From: Rhizobium sp. SL42
GTDB taxonomy: Bacteria; Pseudomonadota; Alphaproteobacteria; Rhizobiales; Rhizobiaceae
NCBI RefSeq assembly: GCF_021729845.1
Contig: NZ_CP063397.1
Coordinates: 2,804,001 to 2,868,000, forward strand
Length of the DNA: 64,000 nucleotides
Direction: 5' to 3'
Shown: in pieces, positions 9,242 through 18,196 of the stretch
Layout of the letters: every line of letters starts with the position of its first letter
Position numbering within the stretch: position 1 is the stretch's first letter
Notes under the pieces: generated by a model
What the model was told of the DNA's origin: nothing
Databases searched by the model: none
What the model saw: the letters and a program-made list of their open reading frames with translations, nothing else
Translations under genes and position numbers: made by a program

Positions 9242-10818
9242 CTCTTCGCTCCCGGGGCATTGAAGACGGCGGTATAGGTATCCTGCTCGTTGCTTGCCGC
9301 ATCCTTGGCGAGGAACTGCACATCCTCGGCATCGCTGGCGATCTTGTCGCCCGGCATGGTGACAAAGACCTTCAGGGTGGTCGCTTCATCGGGCTCCACG
9401 GAAACGGTGAACGAGCGGCCCGGCGCCTCGTTGATGCCGTTGATCTTCATCACCGCATCAGGCAGGCCTTCCAGCGACACGATGATGTCACGCGGCTGGG
9501 CGATCATGTTGAGAATCCGGATCGTGTAGCCGTTGCGGATCGAGCCGTCCGATTCCAGCACGAATTGCGGGTTCCGGTCATGCAGGACGTTGAGCTCCAA
9601 CCGATCACGAGCAAGCAGCGTGACGATCAAGCCAATGCCCACAGCACTCCAGACAAACATGTACAGCAGCGTCCGCAGGCGGAAGATGACGCGCCAGTCG
9701 AAATGGCGGACCCTGTCGCTGAACGAACCATCGGCGTTGCGCACCCGCGCGGGTTCTATTGCCGTCGTTCCGCCATTGGTCGCCAGTGCCATGTTCGACT
9801 GGTATTCCTCAAGCGTTGCATAGGCGATCAGGCCGCGCGGCTTGCCGACCTTGTCCATCACCCCATCACAGGCGTCGATGCATAGAGCACAGGTAATGCA
9901 TTCCAGCTGCTGCCCATCCCGGATATCGATGCCCATAGGACAGACGGCGACGCAGGCGTTGCAATCGACGCAATCGCCCACAGGCGCGCCGGCAGCGGCG
10001 GCCTTCTTGGCATGGCGCGTGCGTGGCTCCCCACGCCAGTCGTTATAGGTGACGACCAGAGACTTCTCGTCGAGCATGGCCGCCTGAATGCGCGGCCATG
10101 GGCACATATAGATGCAGACCTGCTCGCGCATCAGCCCGCCGAACACATAAGTCGTGGCCGTAAGCACGGCGACGGTCATATAGGCAACCGGCTCGGCGCG
10201 GCCGGTCACGAAATCCACGGCAAGCGACGGGGCATCGGCGAAATAGAAGATCCACGCACCCCCGGTCAGAACCCCGATCAATAGCCAGATCGCATGCTTG
10301 GAGACGCGCTTCCCGATCTTCGACGGGCTCCAGGGCGCGCTTTCCAGCTTGATCCGGGCGTTGCGGTCACCCTCGATGAACCGCTCGACCACAAGAAACA
10401 GGTCAACCCAGACGGTCTGCGGACAGGTATAGCCGCACCACGCACGGCCAACCGCCGATGTCACGAGAAACAGACCGAAGCCGGCCATGACCAGCAGACC
10501 GGCGACGAAGAAGAACTCCTGCGGCCAGATCTCGATGAAGAAAAAATAGAAGCGCCGGTGGGCGAGATCGATCAGCACCGCCTGATCCGGCGCATAGGCG
10601 CCGCGATCCCAGCGCAACCAGGGCGTCAGGTAGTATATGCCAAGCGTGATCGCCATGACGATCCACTTAAACCGACGAAACTGGCCTTCGGCACGCTTGG
10701 GAAAGATCTTCTTGCGCGCCTCGTAAAGCGGACCACGCAGCTTGGCCGACATCACCGCCTCGGCGTCATGCCTTTCGACATCGCCCCCATTCGCGACCTG
10801 ATTCTGATCGGCAAGCAT
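9238..10818 (-). CDS. fixG: cbb3 oxidase accessory iron-sulfur protein FixG/CcoG
   Basis: This 526-residue membrane protein has two ferredoxin-type [4Fe-4S] motifs (CVDCNACVAVCPMG and CITCALCIDAC) between several membrane helices, plus extra cysteines in WCGYTCPQT and CIYMCPWPR. The C-terminal part is an Ig-like periplasmic domain, as expected for CcoG. CcoG is linked to copper(II) reduction for cbb3 assembly. It is the first gene of fixGHIS, and a perfect FixK/FNR-type box lies about 62 bp upstream of the start. Confidence 0.95.
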   Translation of the reverse strand: MLADQNQVANGGDVERHDAEAVMSAKLRGPLYEARKKIFPKRAEGQFRRFKWIVMAITLGIYYLTPWLRWDRGAYAPDQAVLIDLAHRRFYFFFIEIWPQEFFFVAGLLVMAGFGLFLVTSAVGRAWCGYTCPQTVWVDLFLVVERFIEGDRNARIKLESAPWSPSKIGKRVSKHAIWLLIGVLTGGAWIFYFADAPSLAVDFVTGRAEPVAYMTVAVLTATTYVFGGLMREQVCIYMCPWPRIQAAMLDEKSLVVTYNDWRGEPRTRHAKKAAAAGAPVGDCVDCNACVAVCPMGIDIRDGQQLECITCALCIDACDGVMDKVGKPRGLIAYATLEEYQSNMALATNGGTTAIEPARVRNADGSFSDRVRHFDWRVIFRLRTLLYMFVWSAVGIGLIVTLLARDRLELNVLHDRNPQFVLESDGSIRNGYTIRILNMIAQPRDIIVSLEGLPDAVMKINGINEAPGRSFTVSVEPDEATTLKVFVTMPGDKIASDAEDVQFLAKDAASNEQDTYTAVFNAPGAKR

Positions 10819-10879
10819 ATTCGTGGCACCCGGACCTGTTTCTGATGCTTGCTTGTCCCATCTGCAGGCCCAAGCCGCC

Positions 10880-10893
10880 TTGACTTAAGTCAA
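10880..10893 (-). promoter_or_regulatory. FixK/FNR box upstream of fixG
   Basis: TTGACTTAAGTCAA is a perfect 14-bp palindrome matching the FixK/FNR consensus TTGA-N6-TCAA. It is centred about 68 bp upstream of the fixG start, which is compatible with a class II activation site near -40. FixK, or the FnrN encoded in this window, probably activates fixGHIS from here under low oxygen. Confidence 0.85.
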
Positions 10894-10948
10894 GCAGCGG
10901 CGAAGCGTCGCAACGCATGGAGCCTGGTCTCTCGGGCAAGCGGCAGAC

Positions 10949-10976
10949 AAAAAAGGCCGCATCCGGAGATGCGGCC
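10949..10976 (-). terminator. Rho-independent terminator of fixNOQP
   Basis: GGCCGCATC (10955-10963) pairs with GATGCGGCC (10968-10976) across a 4-nt loop. Six T follow on the minus strand. It lies 36 bp past the fixP stop and separates fixNOQP from the fixGHIS promoter. Confidence 0.88.
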
Positions 10977-11012
10977 AGGGCTGGGACAAACCGATGAAAT
11001 CGGGAACTTGCG

Positions 11013-11876
11013 TTATTCGCCACCACCGAGCGAATGAACATAGACGGTCAGCTGCTTGACGGTTGCGTCACCAAGGCGCGTTCCCCAGCCTGGCATGACG
11101 CCATGCTTGGGGGCATTGATCTGGGCAATGATCCCCGCTTCCGTTCCCGCCTTCAGCCAGATGGCATCTGCAAGGTTCGGAGCACCGAAATCCCGCAGAC
11201 CCTTGGCATCCTCGCCGTGGCAGGCTGCGCAATTGTCGGCAAAGACCTGACGACCGGGCTCGACCAATGCCGCATTGGACGGCGTGCCGGTGAGGCTGAC
11301 CACATAGGCAGCAACCTGCTTGACCTGTTCCGGCTCGATGATCTCGACAAAGGCCGGCATTTCCGAGACACGGGTATCGGCATCGCCGTCGTAACGAATG
11401 CCGTGGGCAATGGTGGTGTGGAGCGATTCAAGATCGCCACCCCAAAGCCAGTCGTCATCGTTCAGGTTCGGATAGCCGGCACCGCCGGCAGCACCGGATC
11501 CGTGGCACGGGGCGCAGTTGACCTTGAACGCCGCCGCACCACCGGCAACCGCAAACTGCGCAAGGCCCGGATCAGCGACGATCTCGTTCAGCGGCAAGGC
11601 TGCGATCTTGTCGAGATAGACAGACTGGGCAGCCTTTGCACTGGTTAGCTCGGCCGCAACCTCCGCACGGCTCGAATACCCGAGCAGCCCCTTGGTAGCA
11701 CTGGTAAGCATTGGGATTGCCGGATAGGCAACCATGTAGCCGATGGCCCATATGATGGTCGCGTAGAACGTATAGACCCACCAGCGGGGCATCGGATTAT
11801 TGAGTTCCCGGATGCCGTCCCATTCATGGCCAGTGGTTTCGACGCCACTGATTTCGTCAATGTGTTTTTCTGCCAT
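11013..11876 (-). CDS. fixP: cbb3 oxidase diheme cytochrome c subunit FixP/CcoP
   Basis: FixP passes electrons from the cytochrome bc1/c pool into cbb3 oxidase. The 287-residue protein has an N-terminal membrane anchor (about residues 33-57) and a periplasmic part with two heme c sites, C121APCH125 and C216AACH220. It is the last gene of fixNOQP, 3 bp after fixQ, and is followed by a strong terminator. Confidence 0.96.
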   Translation of the reverse strand: MAEKHIDEISGVETTGHEWDGIRELNNPMPRWWVYTFYATIIWAIGYMVAYPAIPMLTSATKGLLGYSSRAEVAAELTSAKAAQSVYLDKIAALPLNEIVADPGLAQFAVAGGAAAFKVNCAPCHGSGAAGGAGYPNLNDDDWLWGGDLESLHTTIAHGIRYDGDADTRVSEMPAFVEIIEPEQVKQVAAYVVSLTGTPSNAALVEPGRQVFADNCAACHGEDAKGLRDFGAPNLADAIWLKAGTEAGIIAQINAPKHGVMPGWGTRLGDATVKQLTVYVHSLGGGE

Positions 11877-11879
11877 TTT

Positions 11880-12032
11880 TCAATCCTCCTTGAGAGGGAT
11901 GCTGGCTGCTTCATCGGCCAGCCGCTTGGCACCCGGACGCAGCGTGAAGACAACGACGCCAACGAAGTACAGAGCCATGGCGAGCAGACCCCAGCTGTCG
12001 GCGAAGTGGCGCAGAGCGGTGTAGGTTTCCAT
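11880..12032 (-). CDS. fixQ: cbb3 oxidase subunit FixQ/CcoQ
   Basis: This 50-residue single-span membrane protein (SWGLLAMALYFVGVVVFTL) stabilises the cbb3 complex. I chose the ATG at 12032 because GAGGAGGG lies directly upstream and the product has the normal CcoQ length. A longer frame reaching 12116 would overlap fixO and lacks similarity. Confidence 0.93.
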   Translation of the reverse strand: METYTALRHFADSWGLLAMALYFVGVVVFTLRPGAKRLADEAASIPLKED

Positions 12033-12042
12033 GATGCCCTCC

Positions 12043-12774
12043 TCAGCGATAACCAGTTGCATCGTCATAGGTCGAGAAGTCGACCAGCGTGCCGAGCATC
12101 TGCAGATAGGCGACAAGCGCGTCCATCTCCGTCAGCCGGGCGGGATCGCCATCGAAATCGCCGACCTTTGCTTTCGGATAGCGGGCCAGAAGCGCCTCGG
12201 TATCCGCGTTCGGATCCGCCTGTGCGGCAAGATCTGCGGACGCCTGTTCGACCATCTCATCGGAATAGGGAACGCCTACCCGACGATTGGCAACCAGTTC
12301 CATGCCGACATCCGGCACCTTGAGCACTGTTGTCTGCAGGTAGGAGTAGCTCGGCATCACCGATTCCGGCACGACGTCGCGCGGTTCTTTCAGGTGCTGG
12401 ACATGCCATTCGTTGGAATAGCGGTCCCCAACCCGGGCGAGATCGGGACCGGTGCGCTTGGAACCCCACTGGAACGGATGGTCGTACATCGATTCAGCCG
12501 CCAGCGAATAATGCCCGTAGCGTTCGACCTCGTCCTTGAACGGACGGATCATCTGGCTGTGACAGACATAGCAGCCCTCGCGGATGTAGATGTTGCGACC
12601 GGCCAGTTCGAGCGGCGTGTAGGGCCGCATGCCCTCGACCTTTTCGATCGTGTTTTCGAGGTAGAACAGAGGTGCGATCTCCACGATGCCGCCGATGGTG
12701 ACCACCAGCAGCGAGCCGAGGAGAAGAAGGCTCCCGTTCTTCTCGAAGATGACGTGTTTATCAAGAATAGACAT
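12043..12774 (-). CDS. fixO: cbb3 oxidase monoheme cytochrome c subunit FixO/CcoO
   Basis: This 243-residue membrane-anchored cytochrome c is subunit II of cbb3 oxidase. It has an N-terminal transmembrane helix (about residues 14-38) and a single heme c site, C68YVCH72, followed by the conserved [10 protein letters not shown]. It lies 14 bp after fixN and 10 bp before fixQ, in the standard gene order. Confidence 0.96.
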   Translation of the reverse strand: MSILDKHVIFEKNGSLLLLGSLLVVTIGGIVEIAPLFYLENTIEKVEGMRPYTPLELAGRNIYIREGCYVCHSQMIRPFKDEVERYGHYSLAAESMYDHPFQWGSKRTGPDLARVGDRYSNEWHVQHLKEPRDVVPESVMPSYSYLQTTVLKVPDVGMELVANRRVGVPYSDEMVEQASADLAAQADPNADTEALLARYPKAKVGDFDGDPARLTEMDALVAYLQMLGTLVDFSTYDDATGYR

Positions 12775-12788
12775 ATGAGCCTTCCTTC

Positions 12789-14423
12789 TTATTCAGCCGG
12801 CTGCACAGCAGCGGGGGCGACGGATCCTGAGATCGGCGCTTCCTGCCGCTCGTAGCCGAGGATGGTCATCAGGACGTTGTAGGCCATGATCAGGGAGCCG
12901 AGCAGGTACATGGCACCGCCGATGGCACGCAGCACGAAATAGGGGTGCATGGCCGCGACCGATTCGGCGAAGGAATAGACCAGGAAGCCCTGCGCGTCGT
13001 ATTCGCGCCACATCAACCCCTGCTGGATACCGGCAACCCACAGAACAGCGGCGTAGACGACGATGCCGAGCGTGGCGAGCCAGAAGTGCCAATTGACCAG
13101 GCGCATCGAGTACAGACGGTTGCGGTTCCAAAGCTTCGGCGTGAGGTAGTAGATCGCCCCGAAGGTGATCATGCCGACCCAGCCGAGTGCGCCGGAGTGA
13201 ACGTGACCGATGGTCCATTCGGTATAGTGGCTGAGCGAGTTGACCGCCTTGATCGACATCATCGGGCCTTCGAAGGTCGACATGCCGTAGAAGGCGATGG
13301 CAATCACCATCATGCGGATGATCGGGTCGGTACGGATCTTGTCCCAGGCGCCAGACAGCGTCATCAGGCCGTTGATCATGCCGCCCCAGGACGGCATCCA
13401 CAGCATGATCGAGAACACCATGCCGAGCGTCTGCGCCCAGTCGGGCAAAGCCGTATAGTGCAGGTGGTGCGGGCCGGCCCAGATATACATGAAGATCAGC
13501 GCCCAGAAGTGGATGATCGACAGGCGATAGGAATAGACCGGACGGTTGGCCTGCTTCGGCACGAAATAATACATCATGCCGAGGAAGCCGGCCGTCAGGA
13601 AGAAACCGACCGCGTTATGGCCGTACCACCACTGGGTCAGAGCATCCTGTACGCCGGAGAAGGCCGAATAGCTTTTCACGCCGAGGAACGAGACCGGCAT
13701 CGCGAGGTTGTTGACGATATGCAGCATCGCGATCGTCACGATGAAGGCCAGGTAGAACCAGTTGGCCACATAGATGTGGCTCTCCTTGCGGGTCAGGAGC
13801 GTGCCCAGGAATGTGATCAGATAGGCAACCCAGACAACGGTGAGCCAGAGATCGACATACCATTCCGGCTCGGCATATTCACGCCCCTGGGTAATACCCA
13901 GCAGATAGCCGGTTGCGGCCATGACGATGAAGAACTGATAGCCCCAGAACACGAACCAGCCGAGATTGCCGCCGAACAGGCGTGCCCGCGACGTGCGTTG
14001 CACCACATGGAAGGAGGTGGCGATCAGCGCATTGCCGCCGAAGGCGAAGATGACGGCGGACGTGTGCAGCGGGCGCACCCGGCCGAAATTGAACCAGGGT
14101 TCGATATTGAGGTCAGGATAGGCCAGTTGCAGCGCCGCGACGACGCCGACGAGGAAGCCGACCACACCCCAGAATACGGTGGCGATGACGCCGTAGCGCA
14201 CGACTTCATCGAAATATTCGGACTTCGGCGCGGAAGGTGCCGTGACCACGCCATTAGTCGGCGCAAACTTCATCCGTCGCAACATGATGATCGTGCCGCC
14301 CGCCAGCACGAAGAAAGCAACCCACATATGGGCCGCAAACAGGCTGTCATGGGCAAAAGCCACCCCGAGCAGCGCGGCGAAGGCGAGCAACGCCATCCCC
14401 ATGGTTTCTATCGTATAATTCAT
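12789..14423 (-). CDS. fixN: cbb3 oxidase catalytic subunit FixN/CcoN
   Basis: FixN is the heme-copper subunit that reduces oxygen with high affinity. The 544-residue polytopic protein carries the expected CuB/heme histidines, including [10 protein letters not shown] and [13 protein letters not shown]. The ATG at 14423 (MNYTIETMG) is chosen because it has a GGGGGA ribosome site and gives normal length. An in-frame upstream start would add about 105 residues of non-conserved, basic sequence across the promoter. A FixK/FNR box lies 106 bp upstream. Confidence 0.96.
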   Translation of the reverse strand: MNYTIETMGMALLAFAALLGVAFAHDSLFAAHMWVAFFVLAGGTIIMLRRMKFAPTNGVVTAPSAPKSEYFDEVVRYGVIATVFWGVVGFLVGVVAALQLAYPDLNIEPWFNFGRVRPLHTSAVIFAFGGNALIATSFHVVQRTSRARLFGGNLGWFVFWGYQFFIVMAATGYLLGITQGREYAEPEWYVDLWLTVVWVAYLITFLGTLLTRKESHIYVANWFYLAFIVTIAMLHIVNNLAMPVSFLGVKSYSAFSGVQDALTQWWYGHNAVGFFLTAGFLGMMYYFVPKQANRPVYSYRLSIIHFWALIFMYIWAGPHHLHYTALPDWAQTLGMVFSIMLWMPSWGGMINGLMTLSGAWDKIRTDPIIRMMVIAIAFYGMSTFEGPMMSIKAVNSLSHYTEWTIGHVHSGALGWVGMITFGAIYYLTPKLWNRNRLYSMRLVNWHFWLATLGIVVYAAVLWVAGIQQGLMWREYDAQGFLVYSFAESVAAMHPYFVLRAIGGAMYLLGSLIMAYNVLMTILGYERQEAPISGSVAPAAVQPAE

Positions 14424-14528
14424 TGTTGGAATCCCCCAACGGCTTGCTGATCCAATTGCGGGCCTATCGCCAGACGGAGAATCCTCCCGCATCATCTGCA
14501 GACATCGCATTGACGCGGCGAAACCACC

Positions 14529-14542
14529 TTGATCCAAGTCAA
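14529..14542. promoter_or_regulatory. FixK/FNR box between fixN and a hemerythrin-like gene
   Basis: TTGATCCAAGTCAA fits TTGA-N6-TCAA, with one half (TTGAT) exactly matching FNR. It lies 106 bp upstream of fixN and about 135 bp upstream of the divergent hemerythrin-like gene. It probably drives fixNOQP under microaerobic conditions and could act on both genes. Confidence 0.85.
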
Positions 14543-14677
14543 GGCAATCTCGCGGGGATTGGCCAACCTTGCCAACACACCGGAGGAAGCCGCTTCTTCG
14601 CCACCCGATCAGGGAGCACCGGAGGGCGGCAGGCGCGGGACGGGCCCGCCGCGGACGGCGCGTTGGAGATGACCGAG

Positions 14678-15202
14678 ATGCAAGCAAAAACGACCACGCA
14701 GACATCCCGCACGGACGAACTCCGCACCGGCACGCCACAACTTTCAGACGGGGGCGAAAGCAGCCTGTCCTGGCTGCGGCGCTCGCACGGCGAACAACTG
14801 GCGCTGTGCAAGGAGCTTGAGGAGATTGCCGATTCGCTGCCGTCGAACATCAACCGGCAGAAGTGTATCTATGCGGCAAAGGCGCTGGGGCCACTGATCA
14901 AGGGCGGGCATCACTATGAGGAAACGGTGCTCTTCCCGCAGTTGCAGTCAAGCCAGGGCGCGCCCGCGCATCTCGCACAGACACTCGAGCGACTGAAATT
15001 CGAACATTTCGAAGACGAGTGTTTTGCCGAGGAGCTGACCGACGCGCTTCTCAAGCTGGGGTCGGGCGATGCGGTCAACATGGAGGCGGTCGGCTATATG
15101 CTGCGCGGCTTCTTCGAAGGCATCCGGCGCCATATCGCTTTTGAGCGCGAGCACCTGCTGGCGGGCGTGAGCGACAAGGCGCGCGGCTTCGATGTAAATT
15201 GA
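14678..15202 (+). CDS. Hemerythrin-like HHE domain protein
   Basis: This cytosolic protein of about 174 residues has a four-helix-bundle hemerythrin/HHE pattern: [35 protein letters not shown] and [14 protein letters not shown] supply His and Glu ligands for a di-iron centre. Such proteins bind oxygen or sense oxygen and NO. I place the start at the ATG at 14678 because GGAG lies 9 nt upstream; the ATG at 14669 is only 2 nt from it. It is divergent from fixN and shares the intergenic FixK/FNR box, which suggests a microaerobic role. The exact function is unknown. Confidence 0.8.
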   Translation: MQAKTTTQTSRTDELRTGTPQLSDGGESSLSWLRRSHGEQLALCKELEEIADSLPSNINRQKCIYAAKALGPLIKGGHHYEETVLFPQLQSSQGAPAHLAQTLERLKFEHFEDECFAEELTDALLKLGSGDAVNMEAVGYMLRGFFEGIRRHIAFEREHLLAGVSDKARGFDVN

Positions 15203-15249
15203 AGGTCAACCAAAGGCCGAGGTGAACGGCGCCGGCCGCCCCAAACCGT

Positions 15250-15996
15250 TCAGGCAGCCAGTGTGCTGACACCGACATTGCCGCTGCTGAAGGTCAGCAC
15301 GGCACCATTGATCACACCATGGCTGTTGCGCAACGGCGTGAACCGGCCGTGGAACGCCGATACCAGATGATTGCCGCCGTTGAAGCGGCTCGCGAAATCA
15401 CCGCTTTCACCGCGGAATGCGTGATCCAGCGCGTCGCGCATGGCGACAAACGCATCCGGTTGCAGACCGAGTTCAAAAACACTGCGACCGATCATATCGA
15501 TCGGGCGGGTGCGCAGCATATCGGCCATCGCCGGATTGGCGAACAGATAGCGATAGTCCCGTGTCACCACAGCGACCCTGTCGGGAAGACTGTTGAGGAT
15601 CACCTCATTCAGCATGTCGTCATCGCCAAAGGCGGGATGCGGCTTGGAATCGAGCATCGACACAACAGCATCACCGGTTGGCTTCGCCAGGCCACGTGGT
15701 CCGAAATAGCGCTCGATCAGGATGCTCATCAGCGCGGTATGGCGCAGGACGCAGGACCGATCGTCGGCGTCTTCGCGCAGGAGCTTGGTCAGCAGGTGCA
15801 GCTGAAGGTAGATTTCGTCGGGCTCGCTGGCGCGATATGCCACCATTTCGCAGATGAGAGGATCAAGCTCGCGATCGAGCGTCGCCACCAGCCGGTCATT
15901 GCCGCTGCGAATGGCCTGCTGCAACTGCACGTTCTTCAATGAAACAGCTTCGAACAGCGGAAGAAGATTGCCGTCGCGCGATGGATCTGAAGACAT
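15250..15996 (-). CDS. PAS domain protein without output domain
   Basis: This 248-residue soluble protein has a helical N-terminal half and a C-terminal PAS fold (about residues 130-240: VAVVTRDYRYLFANPAMADM and GRSVFELGLQPDAF). There is no kinase, GGDEF or DNA-binding domain, so it is either a sensor acting through a partner or a single-domain regulator. The arrangement resembles rhizobial PAS proteins found next to hemerythrin or general stress genes, but no specific function can be given. It converges with the hemerythrin-like gene. Confidence 0.75.
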   Translation of the reverse strand: MSSDPSRDGNLLPLFEAVSLKNVQLQQAIRSGNDRLVATLDRELDPLICEMVAYRASEPDEIYLQLHLLTKLLREDADDRSCVLRHTALMSILIERYFGPRGLAKPTGDAVVSMLDSKPHPAFGDDDMLNEVILNSLPDRVAVVTRDYRYLFANPAMADMLRTRPIDMIGRSVFELGLQPDAFVAMRDALDHAFRGESGDFASRFNGGNHLVSAFHGRFTPLRNSHGVINGAVLTFSSGNVGVSTLAA

Positions 15997-16176
15997 GCCG
16001 TCACCTCATTCACTCGTGTGACATGGGCAAGCCACCACATCACATTCACTCCAACTTGAGCGATAACATGAGGTTGCATCATCTTCAATCTCTGGGCGTA
16101 GGCTTCGCGCTCTAGCCCAAAAAATGTTACGGTATCTGACGGCCGTCGAACATACGTCCCGTCGGCCTGAAACACC

Positions 16177-17106
16177 TCAGATCGTGTGCTTGATATTCCA
16201 ACGATCGTGGTACCAGAGCCATTGCTCCGGATACTCTCTCACCCAGCTTTCAACCTTGTCGTTCAGCATCTGCGCGGTTGCAGCAACGTCCAACTGGCCG
16301 CGATCATTGCGCGGCAGATCGATCTTCGGTTCGATCTCGAGCCGGAAGCGATTGCCAGGCAGACGGATGCAGCGCGCCGGATAGATATCGCAGCCGAACT
16401 GCCGCGCAAGCTTGGCGAGCAACGGATTGGTCTGCACGGGATTATTGAAGAACTGCGTGTGCACGCCGCGCTGGAATTTCTGGTCGACGAGCACGCCGAC
16501 CCCGCCGCCCTGCTCCAACTGGCGCGCCAGCGCAAAGGACGACCCCGCATGCGAGGGAACCAGCTTGCCCATGCGCTTGCGGCGGAACTCGAACACTTTT
16601 TCGGCGATATAGGGATTGTTGGGCGGACGGAAAAGCACCGTCACCATGAGCCCGAATGCAGCCCCTGCGACCGGCAACAGCTCGAAATTCGCCGTATGGG
16701 CGGTAAAGACGATGAACGGCCGCGGCTGGTTGCGCAATTCCATGAAGATCGGCACACCCGACACTTCAATTCGCCCCTCGCCCGGCTTTTCCGGATCGTA
16801 GTCAAACAACTGGTCGAGAAAGACGTATTCGGCCGCCAACCGGCCCATATGGCCCCAGCTCGCAAGGGCGATCGCCTCGCGTTCACTCTGCGTCTTTTCC
16901 GGAAACGCATTGCCGAGATTGACCATCATCAGCCTGTGTCGGCGCGTCTTCGGCCCGATCCAACGCATCAACCGGTCGGCAAAATTGATCGCCGAATCGG
17001 CCGGCAGCACCTTGAGCAGGCTGAGAAAGCCGAACGCTGCCTGCGCAACCAGCCACTGGGACAGCTTACGCAGACCGAGAACGATGCGGGTGATGATCAT
17101 CCGCAA
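16177..17106 (-). CDS. lpxXL: Lipid A acyltransferase for the very-long-chain fatty acid
   Basis: This 309-residue LpxL-family enzyme probably transfers 27-hydroxyoctacosanoate from AcpXL to lipid A at the inner membrane. The family's catalytic HX4(D/E) motif is present as HTANFE in the stretch VFTAHTANFELLP. The N-terminus has a hydrophobic membrane-association segment. It is the last gene of the cluster acpXL-fabZ-fabF2-fabF1-adh-lpxXL, 4 bp after the alcohol dehydrogenase gene. This matches the known rhizobial order and supports the LpxXL assignment over the LpxL/LpxM paralogues. Confidence 0.92.
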   Translation of the reverse strand: MRMIITRIVLGLRKLSQWLVAQAAFGFLSLLKVLPADSAINFADRLMRWIGPKTRRHRLMMVNLGNAFPEKTQSEREAIALASWGHMGRLAAEYVFLDQLFDYDPEKPGEGRIEVSGVPIFMELRNQPRPFIVFTAHTANFELLPVAGAAFGLMVTVLFRPPNNPYIAEKVFEFRRKRMGKLVPSHAGSSFALARQLEQGGGVGVLVDQKFQRGVHTQFFNNPVQTNPLLAKLARQFGCDIYPARCIRLPGNRFRLEIEPKIDLPRNDRGQLDVAATAQMLNDKVESWVREYPEQWLWYHDRWNIKHTI

Positions 17107-17110
17107 TGGA

Positions 17111-18139
17111 TCAATCCATCTTCAGGAGGATCTTGCCGAACACCTGTCGGCCTTCCATGCGGGCGAGCGCCTTGTCGATATCGTCGAAGGTGACTTCGGT
17201 ATCGATCACCGGACGCACGAGACCACGCGCCATCTTCTGCATGGCGTCGGCCATGTTTTCCATCCGGCAGCCGAACGAGCCGAGCAGTTTCAACTGCTGC
17301 TGGAACAGCATCATCAGGTTGACATCGGTGGACACACCGGACGTCGAGCCGCAGGTGACCAGACGGCCGCCGCGCTTCAGGCAGAACATCGAGGCAGCAA
17401 ACGTGTCCTTGCCGACATGTTCGAATACCACGTCGACACCCTTCTTCTTGGTGATCTTGCGGACCACCCCTTCGAAGCGCTCGGTGCGATAGTTGATGAC
17501 GTGATCGGCACCCAGCGCCTTCGCCGGTTCGATCTTGTCATCCGACCCGACGGTGGTGATAACCGTGCAACCGATCTTCTTGGCCAGCTGGATCGCTGCC
17601 GTTCCGATGCCTGATCCACCGGCATGAATGAGGATCGTTTCGCCCGGCTCAAGCTTGGCATTGTCGAACAGCATGTGTTCGACCGTCCCGAAGGTAACAG
17701 GAGCCAGGGCCGCGCCGATCGCATCGACGCCCGGAGGGGCCGGAACCAGCAGACGCGCCGGCAGATTGATCTTTTCCTGGGCAAAGCCGTCGAGATGGAA
17801 ACCGTGCACGCCGGAGACGTTTTCGCAGAGATTGTCGCGACCTTCGCGACAGGGCTTGCACAGACCGCAGGTGCGCGCACCGTAAATCGCGGCGAGCTGG
17901 CCCGGCAGGATGTTGCCGACGCCCGGACCGATCGCCTCGACGACGCCCGACGCTTCCGCACCGATCACCAGCGGCATCTTGCGCTTGGCAAATGCCATGC
18001 CGCGCCAGCCCCAGACATCGATATGATTGAGGGCCACGGCCTTGACGCGAAGCGTGACCTCACCTGGGCCAGGAGCATCGGGCTCCGGCAGGTCGACGAT
18101 TTCAAGCTTGCGGTCTTCGACGAGTTGCAATGCGCGCAT
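17111..18139 (-). CDS. Zinc alcohol dehydrogenase of the lipid A VLCFA cluster
   Basis: This 342-residue medium-chain dehydrogenase/reductase has a structural zinc site (CGLCKPCREGRDNLC) and the NAD(P) Rossmann motif GGSGIGTAAIQLAKK. It sits between fabF1 and lpxXL, as in other rhizobia, where it is thought to act in synthesis of the omega-1 hydroxylated C28 acyl chain. The reaction is not established. The spacing to lpxXL is only 4 bp, so the two are co-transcribed. Confidence 0.88.
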   Translation of the reverse strand: MRALQLVEDRKLEIVDLPEPDAPGPGEVTLRVKAVALNHIDVWGWRGMAFAKRKMPLVIGAEASGVVEAIGPGVGNILPGQLAAIYGARTCGLCKPCREGRDNLCENVSGVHGFHLDGFAQEKINLPARLLVPAPPGVDAIGAALAPVTFGTVEHMLFDNAKLEPGETILIHAGGSGIGTAAIQLAKKIGCTVITTVGSDDKIEPAKALGADHVINYRTERFEGVVRKITKKKGVDVVFEHVGKDTFAASMFCLKRGGRLVTCGSTSGVSTDVNLMMLFQQQLKLLGSFGCRMENMADAMQKMARGLVRPVIDTEVTFDDIDKALARMEGRQVFGKILLKMD

Positions 18140-18196
18140 AGGATTTTTCCCCGCCCAGCGGGCGTTAGTTCAGGTCAATCAAGGTTGCGAGGCGGA

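Noticed and set aside
12945..14450. 501-codon plus-strand frame opposite fixN
   Set aside because: It is a shadow of fixN codon bias; the product is a charged, low-complexity sequence.
15936..16175. 79-codon minus-strand frame upstream of the PAS gene
   Set aside because: It overlaps the PAS gene start in another frame, has no ribosome site and no family features.
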